Shown here: positions 17,874-24,197 of the stretch, one piece after another
Layout of the letters: every line of letters starts with the position of its first letter
Position numbering within the stretch: the first letter of the stretch is position 1
Origin: a virus
Direction: 5' to 3' (one strand)
IMG/VR virus record: IMGVR_UViG_3300035190_001032
Span: 1 to 28,575 of that record
DNA length: 28,575 nt
Made by a program: the position numbers and the translations under genes
The notes under the pieces: generated by a model
Databases searched by the model: none
What the model was told of the DNA's origin: nothing
What the model saw: only the letters and a program-made list of their open reading frames with translations

Positions 17874-17993
17874 TTAGTGATTCGGGAAGTCGTCTCCGTC
17901 GTTCGATGTCACGATGTACACAGCCAGCGCGACAACGCCGAACGATACCAGTACCGGAATCGATTCGATCAATGTTTCAAGGTGTGGGTTCAT
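17874..17993 (-). CDS. Tiny membrane protein (39 residues)
   Basis: The sequence starts MNPHLETL, runs through one hydrophobic helix (~residues 12-30, IPVLVSFGVVALAVYIVTS) and ends in an acidic tail DGDDFPNH. Its ATG overlaps the upstream stop as ATGA (17990-17993), a typical translational-coupling arrangement that supports it as a real gene despite its size. Function unknown. Confidence 0.6.
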   Translation of the reverse strand: MNPHLETLIESIPVLVSFGVVALAVYIVTSNDGDDFPNH

Positions 17994-18163
17994 GGCTTCG
18001 CGGTGATGGCTCTGATGGTTCGGGATACAGCGTGCAGGAATCCGGATACAGGTTGGATCCTCCGTTGCCAGCGTTGCTCGCGTGCTTGTCGTTCGCGCAG
18101 TCCGTTGATGATGGCGAGTGTCAGATGGACATCGCGTCCGATTGTTATGTGATTGGTACTCAT
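17990..18163 (-). CDS. Small basic protein
   Basis: This 57-residue protein is unrecognised. It begins MSTNHITIGRDVHL and continues as an Arg-rich, amphipathic helical protein (LRERQAREQRWQRRIQ) of high pI, consistent with nucleic-acid or protein binding, though no fold is recognisable. It is chosen over a longer in-frame extension because an ATG at 18163 follows a C/A-rich leader (ACCAAACACTAAACAAT) 17 bases after the upstream stop, the pattern of the surrounding genes. Its stop overlaps the next start (ATGA). Confidence 0.5.
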   Translation of the reverse strand: MSTNHITIGRDVHLTLAIINGLRERQAREQRWQRRIQPVSGFLHAVSRTIRAITAKP

Positions 18164-18180
18164 ATTGTTTAGTGTTTGGT

Positions 18181-18441
18181 TTAGGGTACGATGTGGGTAG
18201 GTTCGTTGAAGCTGACGACAAGTGTCAGCGGTTCCGGTTGTGGCTCCGAGTCGAGCGTGTATTGGGCCAGTTGCTTGCATTCGTCGAGCGAGTCGAGCAG
18301 TCGTTCGCCGACCGGACGATCGTTGAAGAACAACCGCCAGCCGTGCTTCGGCTTGCCACTCTTTGTTGCTATCGCCACGCGCTCGAACTCAAGCCGTCCG
18401 CATTGGGATACATATCCAATCTCTGTGCGTTTAAGTTTCAT
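18181..18441 (-). CDS. Hypothetical small beta-rich protein
   Basis: This 86-residue protein is unrecognised. The start MKLKRTEIGYVSQ at 18441 is preferred over an upstream in-frame alternative at 18474, because it follows an A-rich leader (CAGAAAGACTAAC). The middle part has strand-like segments (FERVAIATKSGKPKHGWRLFFNDRPV) and a helix (LLDSLDECKQLAQYTL), ending in LTLVVSFNEP. It is soluble, with no known motif. It is part of the leftward operon, 17 bases before the next start. Confidence 0.6.
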   Translation of the reverse strand: MKLKRTEIGYVSQCGRLEFERVAIATKSGKPKHGWRLFFNDRPVGERLLDSLDECKQLAQYTLDSEPQPEPLTLVVSFNEPTHIVP

Positions 18442-18530
18442 GTTAGTCTTTCTGTTTAGTAGTTCATGCTCCAACCATGCGGTAAGCTACGCAGTATCCA
18501 TCGTGCAGGATACAGGCTTCTTGTCATATG

Positions 18531-18674
18531 TTAATCACGATAATCATCGTAGGCATCTTTGAGAGCGGAGTTAATCTCTTCCGCCTCTACGCATTCGGGA
18601 TCCACTAGCATAATTGCATCTTTCGCGAGTGAATAAATCTTGGCTACGATTTCGTCTTTGTTTTTTTCTGGCAT
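18531..18674 (-). CDS. Tiny acidic protein (47 residues)
   Basis: The sequence MPEKNKDEIVAKIY is followed by helices rich in acidic residues, and the protein ends KDAYDDYRD. A clean reading frame with ATG and TAA, A-rich leader (CCATTAAAAAT) and codon use like its neighbours support it as a real gene below usual length cut-offs. It is likely a small helical protein; acidic early phage proteins sometimes inhibit host enzymes or mimic DNA, but nothing specific shows that here. It lies 61 bases after the VWA gene's stop. Confidence 0.55.
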   Translation of the reverse strand: MPEKNKDEIVAKIYSLAKDAIMLVDPECVEAEEINSALKDAYDDYRD

Positions 18675-18735
18675 ATTTTTAATGGTTATCTAGTTTAGCT
18701 TCCGCGTGATCAGATGCGCGGCCCCTGTTTGTTTG

Positions 18736-20151
18736 TCAGCGGTGAGTGAATGAGACCACCTCACCGAAAGTGTATGGCTTGGCGATCGCCGTGCCGTAGT
18801 CGAGCCAGAGGACTGGAGCTTGCGGCTGGCGTACATCGGGCCAGTCGTACGCCTCGCCATCGGTGAGGTACACGATCGCGTCAACCTCCGGAGCGTGAGC
18901 CTCGATCCAGTCGAACGCTGGCTGGAACGCGGTGCCGCCGCCGCCCTTGAGCTTTGGCGGGATCACATCTCCGGCATAGTACTCGTCGGCCTGTTGTACC
19001 CGCCAGTCGCATGAGATCAGATGGACTGACTCAACGGATCCGGAATCGAGCGCGTGTTGCACTTCGCCAAGCATCTCGATGAGCAGGGACTGCGGCACGC
19101 TGATGCTGGTGTCGATCACTACGGCCACGCTGTTGAGAGCGCGTTGCTTGCGGCCAGCCGCTACCACTCCGGTCGAGTTGTAGACTGGCGCGTTAAACGG
19201 CGCGTCCCATCCGTTGCGGCGTGAGCTGGTGAGGAACTGGCGGAGGTACTCTGCCCAATCTGTTCCGGTATCTTTGCGGCGGAGCTTGTCGAGCGTGCGA
19301 TTCCCGCCTCCGCCGATTCCGGCGCGTGCGTTGACCGCATCCTCCAGCATCTGGCGTTCGTTGTCCGCTTCGATCTCGCGTTGGATATCGTCGATCGACT
19401 CTCCGGCATCAGCTTCCGGCTCGGCCAGATCGTCGGATCCTCCGCCGACAAAGTCGTCGCCAAGGATATCGCGGTCGGACTGCTTGCCGCCGTTGCCGCC
19501 GTTGCCGCTGTCGTCGGACTGCTGGTCGCTGGACTGCTGGTCGCCGCTGTCATCGGACTGCTGGTCGCTGTCGCCGCTGTCATCGGACTGCTGGTCGCTG
19601 TCGCTGTCGCCGCTGTCGTCGGACTGCTGGTCGCTGTCATCGGACTGCTGGTCGGGCTGTGGCTGTGGCTTGTCGTCCTGCTTGGCGGGCTTGGCCAGTT
19701 GCTGGTAGACCTGCTCCGCGCTGAAGTCGCGGCTGATCGATTCGTCGAAGAGGATGCCTTCGATGAAGGGGAATGGGACAAAGCCGTGCTTGCCGTGAAC
19801 CTCTGTGTTACGCGCCTTGATCAAGGCATTGATCACATAGTCCGCCGCGATGTTCGCGGTCTTGGCATCGGCCAACAGGCGTAAGCGAAGCGAGTGATTC
19901 AAGAGCGCGTGCAGAGCCTCATGCACCAGAAGGAAAGCGGTGAGGCCAACCGGATCGCTTGTGCGGTCGAGCTTGGCGAGGCCAGCAAGATTGAGCAAGA
20001 GGCGGCGGCCATCGGTCGCGCCGTAGCTGGTGGCATCGGTCGCCTCCCATCGGAGCGCGAGCAGTTTGCCGTAGGCCAGCGGCCAATGTTGTGAGACGCG
20101 CCTCATGGCGGCGGCGAGGGTCGGTGTGTAGTCAGCGTTCATGTTCTTCAT
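18736..20151 (-). CDS. DUF2201-type putative metallopeptidase with VWA domain
   Basis: This 471-residue protein pairs with the AAA ATPase gene upstream. Residues ~10-150 form the N-terminal putative metallopeptidase with H77-E-x-x-H81-x4-H86 (HEALHALLNH). Residues ~165-225 are an acidic D-Q-Q-S-D-D-S-G repeat linker, like that of CobT-type proteins. The C-terminus is a von Willebrand A-like domain with a MIDAS set: D347-T-S349-I-S351, T407 in GGGGTAFQPAFDW, and D431 in YLTDGEA. Known MoxR/VWA pairs remodel or load metals into partner proteins; N4-like phages carry such a pair (gp24/gp25) of unclear role. The start at 20151 lies 12 bases after a -10 box (TTGACA, 17, TACCTT); ATG 20142 is an alternative. 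Confidence 0.85.
   Translation of the reverse strand: MKNMNADYTPTLAAAMRRVSQHWPLAYGKLLALRWEATDATSYGATDGRRLLLNLAGLAKLDRTSDPVGLTAFLLVHEALHALLNHSLRLRLLADAKTANIAADYVINALIKARNTEVHGKHGFVPFPFIEGILFDESISRDFSAEQVYQQLAKPAKQDDKPQPQPDQQSDDSDQQSDDSGDSDSDQQSDDSGDSDQQSDDSGDQQSSDQQSDDSGNGGNGGKQSDRDILGDDFVGGGSDDLAEPEADAGESIDDIQREIEADNERQMLEDAVNARAGIGGGGNRTLDKLRRKDTGTDWAEYLRQFLTSSRRNGWDAPFNAPVYNSTGVVAAGRKQRALNSVAVVIDTSISVPQSLLIEMLGEVQHALDSGSVESVHLISCDWRVQQADEYYAGDVIPPKLKGGGGTAFQPAFDWIEAHAPEVDAIVYLTDGEAYDWPDVRQPQAPVLWLDYGTAIAKPYTFGEVVSFTHR
19494..19660. repeat. Tandem repeat encoding the acidic Ser/Asp/Gln linker
   Basis: Imperfect tandem units of about 24-33 bases (CTGTCATCGGACTGCTGGTCG and close variants on the + strand) encode repeated D-Q-Q-S-D-D-S-G in the VWA protein. 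The near identity of adjacent units at DNA level suggests recent expansion or contraction. Confidence 0.7.
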
Positions 20152-20163
20152 TGTTGTGGGTTC

Positions 20164-20192
20164 AAGGTACAGGGTTCGGGATGGGGTGTCAA
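20164..20192 (-). promoter_or_regulatory. Sigma70-type promoter for the VWA gene
   Basis: On the minus strand, TTGACA (20187-20192), a 17-base spacer and TACCTT (20164-20169). The ATG at 20151 is 12 bases beyond the -10 box, leaving a leader of roughly five bases. The -35 box overlaps one arm of the inverted repeat at 20181-20224. Confidence 0.6.
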
Positions 20193-20224
20193 ACTATTTT
20201 CTTTTATTAAGTTCGACACCCCAT
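20181..20224. repeat. 10-bp inverted repeat over the VWA promoter
   Basis: ATGGGGTGTC (20181-20190) and GACACCCCAT (20215-20224) are exact reverse complements around a 24-base A+T-rich loop. The element lies just after the stop of the upstream gene and over the -35 box of the VWA promoter. It could be an operator, or a weak terminator for the upstream transcript. Confidence 0.55.
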
Positions 20225-20230
20225 TGGATA

Positions 20231-21109
20231 TCAGATGCCCAAGTCAGCAAGGGTCTGCTCCGCCTTGCGGTGAGCCTCCGCGATGCGATCGGCGGCGGCA
20301 TCACGCTGGCCCTTGGACAGGCTGGCGGCATCCGATACTTCCTCGACCGACTGGCGGAGGGACTCGACCAGCTTGTCGAGTTCCGGCAAGGCAAGCCAGT
20401 TCTTCGCGGCGATATCGTCGGCGGCGGCGCGGATGTTATCGAACCGCTCTTGGCGGATCCGCTTGCCGTTGCGGACTTGATCGACCGACTCCGCCAGATT
20501 GGCGATGAGGTCGCGCACCGGATAGCCGTGAGCGGCCAGCAAGTCAGAGCGAACCGCTTGCTCCGACGATGCGCGTACCCTCGCGGCGGTCTCCGATGTT
20601 ACCGATTCGAGCGGCGTGCCGGAGATCGGCGCGGGCTGGCCAAGCCATGTGAGTGAGATCGTGAACTTGTCGGCGAACTCATCGGCGGTTGGCCACTCGA
20701 CTTCCCATGCGAGCTGGCCAAGATCATTGCGGGCCGCCGCCACTAGTGCGGGCCACTCCGCTACAATGTCGGTGCGGATGGTCGCCAGCTTGGCGGTCGC
20801 GTCATCGAAGATCTGTTGCACGCTGTCAATGTCCTTGGCTTGGACATAGGACGCGCCTTCGATCGCCGTGCATGGCAGGGCGTACTTGCGGATGGCGTTC
20901 TGCGTGCTGGATACCAGCGCGGCGGCGCGGCCAACGGCGGAGCCTTTGCGCTCGACGATGGTGGCACGCACGCGGGCCGACTTGTTCGACGCGCCGTTGT
21001 CCTTGGCCAGCTTGGCGGTCGCGCCCTTGTGAAGCGTCGATGTGGATGGTGCCGTGCTGGAAAGTTTCACAAGCACGAGCGAATTGATGGTGGTGAGGTT
21101 GGTTTGCAT
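20231..21109 (-). CDS. Middle gene of the AAA/VWA cassette, possibly DUF3150-like
   Basis: This 292-residue, mostly helical soluble protein is rich in A, S, E and R. Features are an N-terminal segment LVLVKLSSTAPS, a Lys/Ala stretch (residues ~26-45), and long helices from ~75-110 and ~195-290 with a terminal EAHRKAEQTLADLGI. It has no catalytic motif. It lies between the AAA ATPase and VWA genes. In plasmid and phage MoxR/CobT-like loci I recall a DUF3150 protein in this position; length and helical content fit, but the match is not verified. The start at ATG 21109 is chosen because it follows a promoter and a ~40-base A-rich leader; the longer frame upstream runs through the promoter repeat. 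Confidence 0.6.
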   Translation of the reverse strand: MQTNLTTINSLVLVKLSSTAPSTSTLHKGATAKLAKDNGASNKSARVRATIVERKGSAVGRAAALVSSTQNAIRKYALPCTAIEGASYVQAKDIDSVQQIFDDATAKLATIRTDIVAEWPALVAAARNDLGQLAWEVEWPTADEFADKFTISLTWLGQPAPISGTPLESVTSETAARVRASSEQAVRSDLLAAHGYPVRDLIANLAESVDQVRNGKRIRQERFDNIRAAADDIAAKNWLALPELDKLVESLRQSVEEVSDAASLSKGQRDAAADRIAEAHRKAEQTLADLGI

Positions 21110-21143
21110 ATCAGTTTTTCTATTTTGTTTTTGGTTAAGGGTT

Positions 21144-21186
21144 GCCGCCACTTTACAGGCGGACGGCACGCCGTCAATGTTATTTT
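21144..21186 (-). repeat. 43-bp promoter repeat, copy A
   Basis: This copy matches 22340-22382 at 41 of 43 bases. It contains -35 TTGACG (21172-21177), a 16-base spacer with the inverted repeat GACGGC-N2-GCCGTC (overlapping the -35 box), and -10 TAAAGT (21150-21155). It drives the gene starting at 21109. The symmetric spacer suggests a repressor-binding site inside the promoter. Confidence 0.7.
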
Positions 21187-21204
21187 CTTTGGTGCCCTGT
21201 TGGT

Positions 21205-21221
21205 TAGTGCGGGCCGCACTA
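21205..21221. promoter_or_regulatory. CTAGTGC-family palindrome, site P1
   Basis: TAGTGCGG-G-CCGCACTA has perfect 8-bp arms and a one-base centre. It lies between the AAA gene's stop and promoter copy A, with its centre 36 bases upstream of the -35 box, exactly as at site P2. The constant spacing favours a regulator-binding site; there is no T-run to make it an intrinsic terminator. Confidence 0.65.
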
Positions 21222-21226
21222 GTGGG

Positions 21227-22297
21227 TCAGATGCCTTGGAGTTCGCGCCGCCTTGGGTGCTGATCGAGCGGCAAGCCACAGCGGAGCGCGGTCGCGAAGC
21301 CGTAGGCGCGGATCTCGCCACGGCAAGCGGCCAGCAGATTGACCAGCCAGTCGAGCGAGCCGCTCGCCACGGCGGCCTCCGGATCGGCGGCGGTCTCCCG
21401 CTTGGCCACGCGCAGGGCGGCGTGGGTCAGAGCCTGTTGGCTGGCCGGATCGATCGGCACATCGCCGCCGTTGCGGACGGCGTTGAGTTGCGGGAGCAGG
21501 TCGCCGACCAGCTTGATGAAGGCGAAGGCGGCACGGCCAGCCGACTCACCGACGAAGCCCTCCAATGCCAGCGCGACAAGGCCAGCGGGTAAGCTATCGT
21601 CAGCGGTCGCACGGCACGCCGCTTCCCACGCCCTTGGACAGGCGTGCGGTGATCCGTCCCAAGGCATCGGTACATCCGGATTAAAGTGATCGACGCCGTG
21701 CTGGTCACCGCCTTGGAACTTCAAGAAGGTGTAGACGGGCGACGATGCCAGCCCTTCGCCAGCGGCCCAGTCGAGCCACTCGTCGAGTGTCGGTTCGACC
21801 AACACCGATAGACAGCGTTCGACAAACGGCGCGGACGGCACGGCGGAGCGTGACCCATCGGCGCGGCGATTTCCGGTCACGATGATGCGAACATTTTCGC
21901 CAAGGGCGTGGGTGCCGATCATCGGCTGGCCGTGGGGGTTGAACAAGCTACGGCACAGCGACTGAACCGCGCTGTCCCATTCCGGATACTCGTCGAGAAC
22001 GAGCAGGACTTTGCGGTCACCGACCCGCTTGGCCGTGGGCCAAGATTCCGGAGCGGAGAACCAGCCGTCACGGCTCACGGGATCGGGGATCAGATAGCCA
22101 GCCGCTTCCTGCGGGCCAGCTCCGGACAGATTGACGATCCAAGTTTCATCGAAGCCAAGGGCCGGAGCGATGATCGTCTTGGGAATCGTGGTCTTCCCGA
22201 TGCCGCCTTTGCCGTAGATGGCAAGGAAGCGGTTCGATGCGAATGCGATGCGGGCCAAGTCGGCCAGCGCGGATGTGTTTGCTTTTGGTAGTTTCAT
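21227..22297 (-). CDS. MoxR-like AAA ATPase
   Basis: This 356-residue ATPase has a Walker A loop GKGGIGKT (residues 29-36), Walker B VLLVLDE (97-103) with catalytic E103, and a sensor-1 strand RIIVTGN with N143, followed by an R-rich segment likely to hold arginine-finger or sensor functions. The C-terminal half (~200-356) is helical and includes LALEGFVGESAGRAAFAF. MoxR-type ATPases act as hexamers with VWA partners to remodel or activate target proteins. Here the VWA/peptidase partner is two genes downstream, and N4-like phages have a comparable pair. It has its own promoter (copy B) and ~40-base C/A-rich leader. The substrate is unknown. Confidence 0.85.
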   Translation of the reverse strand: MKLPKANTSALADLARIAFASNRFLAIYGKGGIGKTTIPKTIIAPALGFDETWIVNLSGAGPQEAAGYLIPDPVSRDGWFSAPESWPTAKRVGDRKVLLVLDEYPEWDSAVQSLCRSLFNPHGQPMIGTHALGENVRIIVTGNRRADGSRSAVPSAPFVERCLSVLVEPTLDEWLDWAAGEGLASSPVYTFLKFQGGDQHGVDHFNPDVPMPWDGSPHACPRAWEAACRATADDSLPAGLVALALEGFVGESAGRAAFAFIKLVGDLLPQLNAVRNGGDVPIDPASQQALTHAALRVAKRETAADPEAAVASGSLDWLVNLLAACRGEIRAYGFATALRCGLPLDQHPRRRELQGI

Positions 22298-22339
22298 GAT
22301 TTCAGTTTTGGGGTTGGAGATGATTAAGTCAAACGATGA

Positions 22340-22382
22340 GCCGCCACTTTACAGGCGGACGGCGTGCCGTCAATGTTATTTT
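22340..22382 (-). repeat. 43-bp promoter repeat, copy B
   Basis: It carries -35 TTGACG (22368-22373), a 16-base spacer with GACGGC-N2-GCCGTC, and -10 TAAAGT (22346-22351), and drives the AAA ATPase gene. The only two differences from copy A are adjacent bases at the centre of the symmetric spacer, where the two copies are reverse complements of each other. Confidence 0.7.
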
Positions 22383-22400
22383 CCAGAATTCTTTTTCCGT

Positions 22401-22417
22401 TAGTGCGGACCGCACTA
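22401..22417. promoter_or_regulatory. CTAGTGC-family palindrome, site P2
   Basis: TAGTGCGG-A-CCGCACTA has perfect 8-bp arms and a one-base centre. It contains the TAG stop codon (22415-22417) of the upstream leftward gene, and its centre lies 36 bases from the -35 box of promoter copy B. Confidence 0.65.
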
Positions 22418-22861
22418 GCAGGAACGAATGGCCAGCGACTCATGCGCTCCGGCAAGGGAGCCGGATCCGGCGCGGCGGTACGCCGCCCGACCGCTCCGGA
22501 TGAAGGTCGCGAGATCGGCGTGGCGGACATTGGTGAACGCGCCCGACTCAAATTCGATCTCGACATGATCGCCGTGATCTTCCACGCCGGAAATGATCTC
22601 CGGCGATTCGTAAGACGGCGAGCCGTGCCACACCAATTTGCCTTTGCAATAGGCAACAAAGTCGATGATGTCATCGACCGCTGTGGCTCTGATGAAGGCG
22701 GCATCGCTGGCCCCTTTGCGGGCGGCTTTGATCTCTGCCAATAGGTTGAGCGCGTGCGTCAAATCCTCATCCGATGCCATCGGGTGGGTGAGCGAGAGCA
22801 GGGCTTGATGCAGGGCTGGCGCGAAGTCGGCCAGCGTTGGCGTGTTGGTGTTGGTTTTCAT
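22415..22861 (-). CDS. Hypothetical soluble protein
   Basis: This 148-residue protein is unrecognised. Its N-terminal half is helical (LADFAPALHQALLSL, LTHALNLLAEIKAAR). The second half is beta-rich (KGKLVWHGS, EIISGVEDHGDHVEIEFESGAFTNV), followed by a basic C-terminus (IRSGRAAYRRAG). The ATG at 22861 overlaps the TGA of the upstream tiny membrane gene (ATGA), which fixes the start better than longer in-frame alternatives. It ends inside palindrome P2, and no function is inferred. Confidence 0.6.
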   Translation of the reverse strand: MKTNTNTPTLADFAPALHQALLSLTHPMASDEDLTHALNLLAEIKAARKGASDAAFIRATAVDDIIDFVAYCKGKLVWHGSPSYESPEIISGVEDHGDHVEIEFESGAFTNVRHADLATFIRSGRAAYRRAGSGSLAGAHESLAIRSC

Positions 22862-23010
22862 TGGATGATTGCGTTGGTGATGGAGTAAGCGGCGAGCCAT
22901 AGGATGGCGGCGGTTGCGATGGTAGCGGTGAGTATCCACAAGTCAGACCATCGGAGGATGGAGTGAGAGCGGCGGCGGCGGTTGCGGTTTGTCGGCGGTT
23001 TCGGATTCAT
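22858..23010 (-). CDS. Tiny single-pass membrane protein (50 residues)
   Basis: It opens with a very basic soluble N-terminus (MNPKPPTNRNRRRRSHS), then one hydrophobic helix (~residues 24-46, DLWILTATIATAAILWLAAYSI). The positive N-terminus predicts an N-in orientation. The start at 23010 is the ATG 10 bases after the upstream stop, with an A-rich leader; its stop overlaps the next start (ATGA). Function unknown; a phage membrane effector is possible. Confidence 0.6.
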   Translation of the reverse strand: MNPKPPTNRNRRRRSHSILRWSDLWILTATIATAAILWLAAYSITNAIIQ

Positions 23011-23020
23011 GGTTCGGTTT

Positions 23021-23218
23021 CTATGGTTGGCGGTTGCGGTCAACTGGCTGGCCGTTTGCGTCGAGCCACAACGCACACTCGTCCGGCGCGTTTGGCTTGA
23101 GGTTCCAAGCGTAGCAGTAAAGCTCGCCAATGCGGGTTTGGATCAGCGTGTTGGACGGCGTGCGGTTTGGCGACGCTTCGATCCACGCTTGCAGGTGGGA
23201 TGCTGTGAGTTGGTTCAT
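23021..23218 (-). CDS. Hypothetical small protein
   Basis: This 65-residue protein is unrecognised. It begins MNQLTASHLQAWIEA and has a helical N-terminus, a middle strand-like ELYCYAWNLKP and an acidic/polar tail ending PVDRNRQP. The ATG at 23218 is preferred over an in-frame TTG at 23257. It follows a 35-base leader of C/A-rich sequence after the upstream stop. It has no membrane segment and no motif. Confidence 0.5.
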   Translation of the reverse strand: MNQLTASHLQAWIEASPNRTPSNTLIQTRIGELYCYAWNLKPNAPDECALWLDANGQPVDRNRQP

Positions 23219-23253
23219 GGTGCGTATGGGGTTCGGGATTGAGGGTTCATGGT

Positions 23254-23523
23254 TCAAGATTCAAAGGACGGCGTGAGGCGCGATTCAAGCACAAAGTGGC
23301 GGCGGTCGAGCTGGCGTTGCAAGATCTTGCCAAGGGCATTCACGGCGCGGTTATGGTGCGCGTTCGTCGGGGCTTGCAACTCGACAAGCACGCTGGTCGA
23401 TGTGATCCCGACGATGCGGATCGGATAGGCGCGGCGGCGGATCCAACGGCTGACTGATAGGGATGCGCTTGGAATGTCGAGCAGTTCGGTGCGCGTTTCA
23501 AATTTGAAGGTGGTGATTTTCAT
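23254..23523 (-). CDS. Hypothetical small basic protein
   Basis: This 89-residue protein is unrecognised. It starts MKITTFKFETRTELLDI and looks beta-rich (YPIRIVGITSTSVLVELQAP), followed by a basic helix (NRAVNALGKILQRQLDRRHFVLESRL). A compact RNA- or DNA-binding fold is conceivable from charge and pattern, but no family is recognised. The start ATG lies 30 bases downstream of palindrome P3, with a leader of C and A (CCCCACACATCGAAACC). Confidence 0.55.
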   Translation of the reverse strand: MKITTFKFETRTELLDIPSASLSVSRWIRRRAYPIRIVGITSTSVLVELQAPTNAHHNRAVNALGKILQRQLDRRHFVLESRLTPSFES

Positions 23524-23553
23524 GGTTTCGATGTGTGGGGTTGTGTAGGTTTA

Positions 23554-23580
23554 CCCACTAGTGCGGCGTGCACTAGTGGG
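23554..23580. promoter_or_regulatory. CTAGTGC-family palindrome, site P3
   Basis: CCCACTAGTGC and GCACTAGTGGG are perfect 11-bp arms around a five-base centre, the longest member of the family. It lies 11 bases after the stop of the first leftward gene. Unlike P1, P2 and P4 it has no recognisable promoter ~35 bases downstream, so here it may act as a hairpin between genes. Confidence 0.65.
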
Positions 23581-23591
23581 CGGTGAGTGGA

Positions 23592-24110
23592 TCAGCCGTG
23601 CATGAAGTCCATGAGTCCGGCGATCTCAAGGGCTTGTTCGACCAGCTCCGGATCGAGTGAGGCCAGCAGGGCGGCGAGCGTTTCGGCGGTGTGCTTTGTG
23701 CCGTCTTCGACAAGGCACTCGACTGCGTCGTCACCTTCGCCGTCCTCATCGCCGTCCTCATCGCCAGCGGCTTTCTCCGGCTTGGGCTGAAGGCAGGACT
23801 TCATGAGATCGTCGGCGTGGCGGAGCGCACCAGCGTCGGAACGCTTGCCGCGCAACCGGACTCCGGCGGAGGTGAGCGCACGGCTGATCGTGGACGGCGT
23901 GACGGCGTCGCCGACGGCTTCGCGGATCACAGCGTTAATGGTCTTGTCATCGACTCCGGCGGCCTTCATGGCGGCGGACTGCTCGCGAATCACGATGGTG
24001 TAGCGTGCCTTTGCGGCGACGATCGATCCGGCAAATTCGGCGGCGGCGGCGGTGATGATTTCCTTGGCGGTTTCGATTGCTTGTTCTGCGGTTTGCTTGA
24101 TTGCTTTCAT
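23592..24110 (-). CDS. Putative helix-turn-helix protein, first leftward gene
   Basis: This 172-residue protein has a helical A/E-rich N-terminus (~residues 1-50), a putative helix-turn-helix or winged helix at ~55-92 (DKTINAVIREAVGDAV, then TPSTISRALTSAGVRLRGKR), an acidic linker with repeated D-E-D-G (~115-130), and a helical C-terminus. T-P-S-T-I-S-R-A-L looks like a recognition helix. As the first gene of the leftward block, behind its own promoter and palindrome P4, it is a candidate for the regulator that binds the CTAGTGC palindromes; that is inference. The leader is ~50 bases with CCAACCAACCAACAAT and no Shine-Dalgarno sequence. Confidence 0.6.
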   Translation of the reverse strand: MKAIKQTAEQAIETAKEIITAAAAEFAGSIVAAKARYTIVIREQSAAMKAAGVDDKTINAVIREAVGDAVTPSTISRALTSAGVRLRGKRSDAGALRHADDLMKSCLQPKPEKAAGDEDGDEDGEGDDAVECLVEDGTKHTAETLAALLASLDPELVEQALEIAGLMDFMHG

Positions 24111-24168
24111 GACTTCAGTAGTTTCTATTGTTGGTTGGTTGGATTGTTGAATCGGCGTTCATTGCCGA

Positions 24169-24197
24169 CACTTACCATTGCAGGGCACCTTATCCAA
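24169..24197 (-). promoter_or_regulatory. Probable promoter for the first leftward gene
   Basis: TTGGAT (24192-24197), a 17-base spacer and TAAGTG (24169-24174) on the minus strand. The core resembles the 43-bp promoter repeats (a shared GTGCC in the spacer and TAA-AGTG-CGGC-like downstream bases), and it also follows a CTAGTGC palindrome. The match to sigma70 consensus is weak. Confidence 0.4.

Noticed and set aside
19214-19884. Long plus-strand open frames opposite the VWA gene
   Set aside because: They are mirror frames of the D-Q-Q-S-D-D-S-G repeat and give low-complexity Ser/Leu/Val-rich proteins. The minus-strand gene has intact motifs and a promoter.
21109-21169. Upstream extension of the gene at 20231-21109 (frame beginning MPSACKVAA)
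   Set aside because: This extension translates the 43-bp promoter repeat and would start upstream of the likely transcription start. The same word appears in another frame at copy B, as expected for repeated non-coding DNA.
21205-21221. P1 as an intrinsic terminator
   Set aside because: The stem is GC-rich but is not followed by a T-run in the leftward direction, and its spacing to the promoter matches P2 exactly, which fits a regulatory site better.
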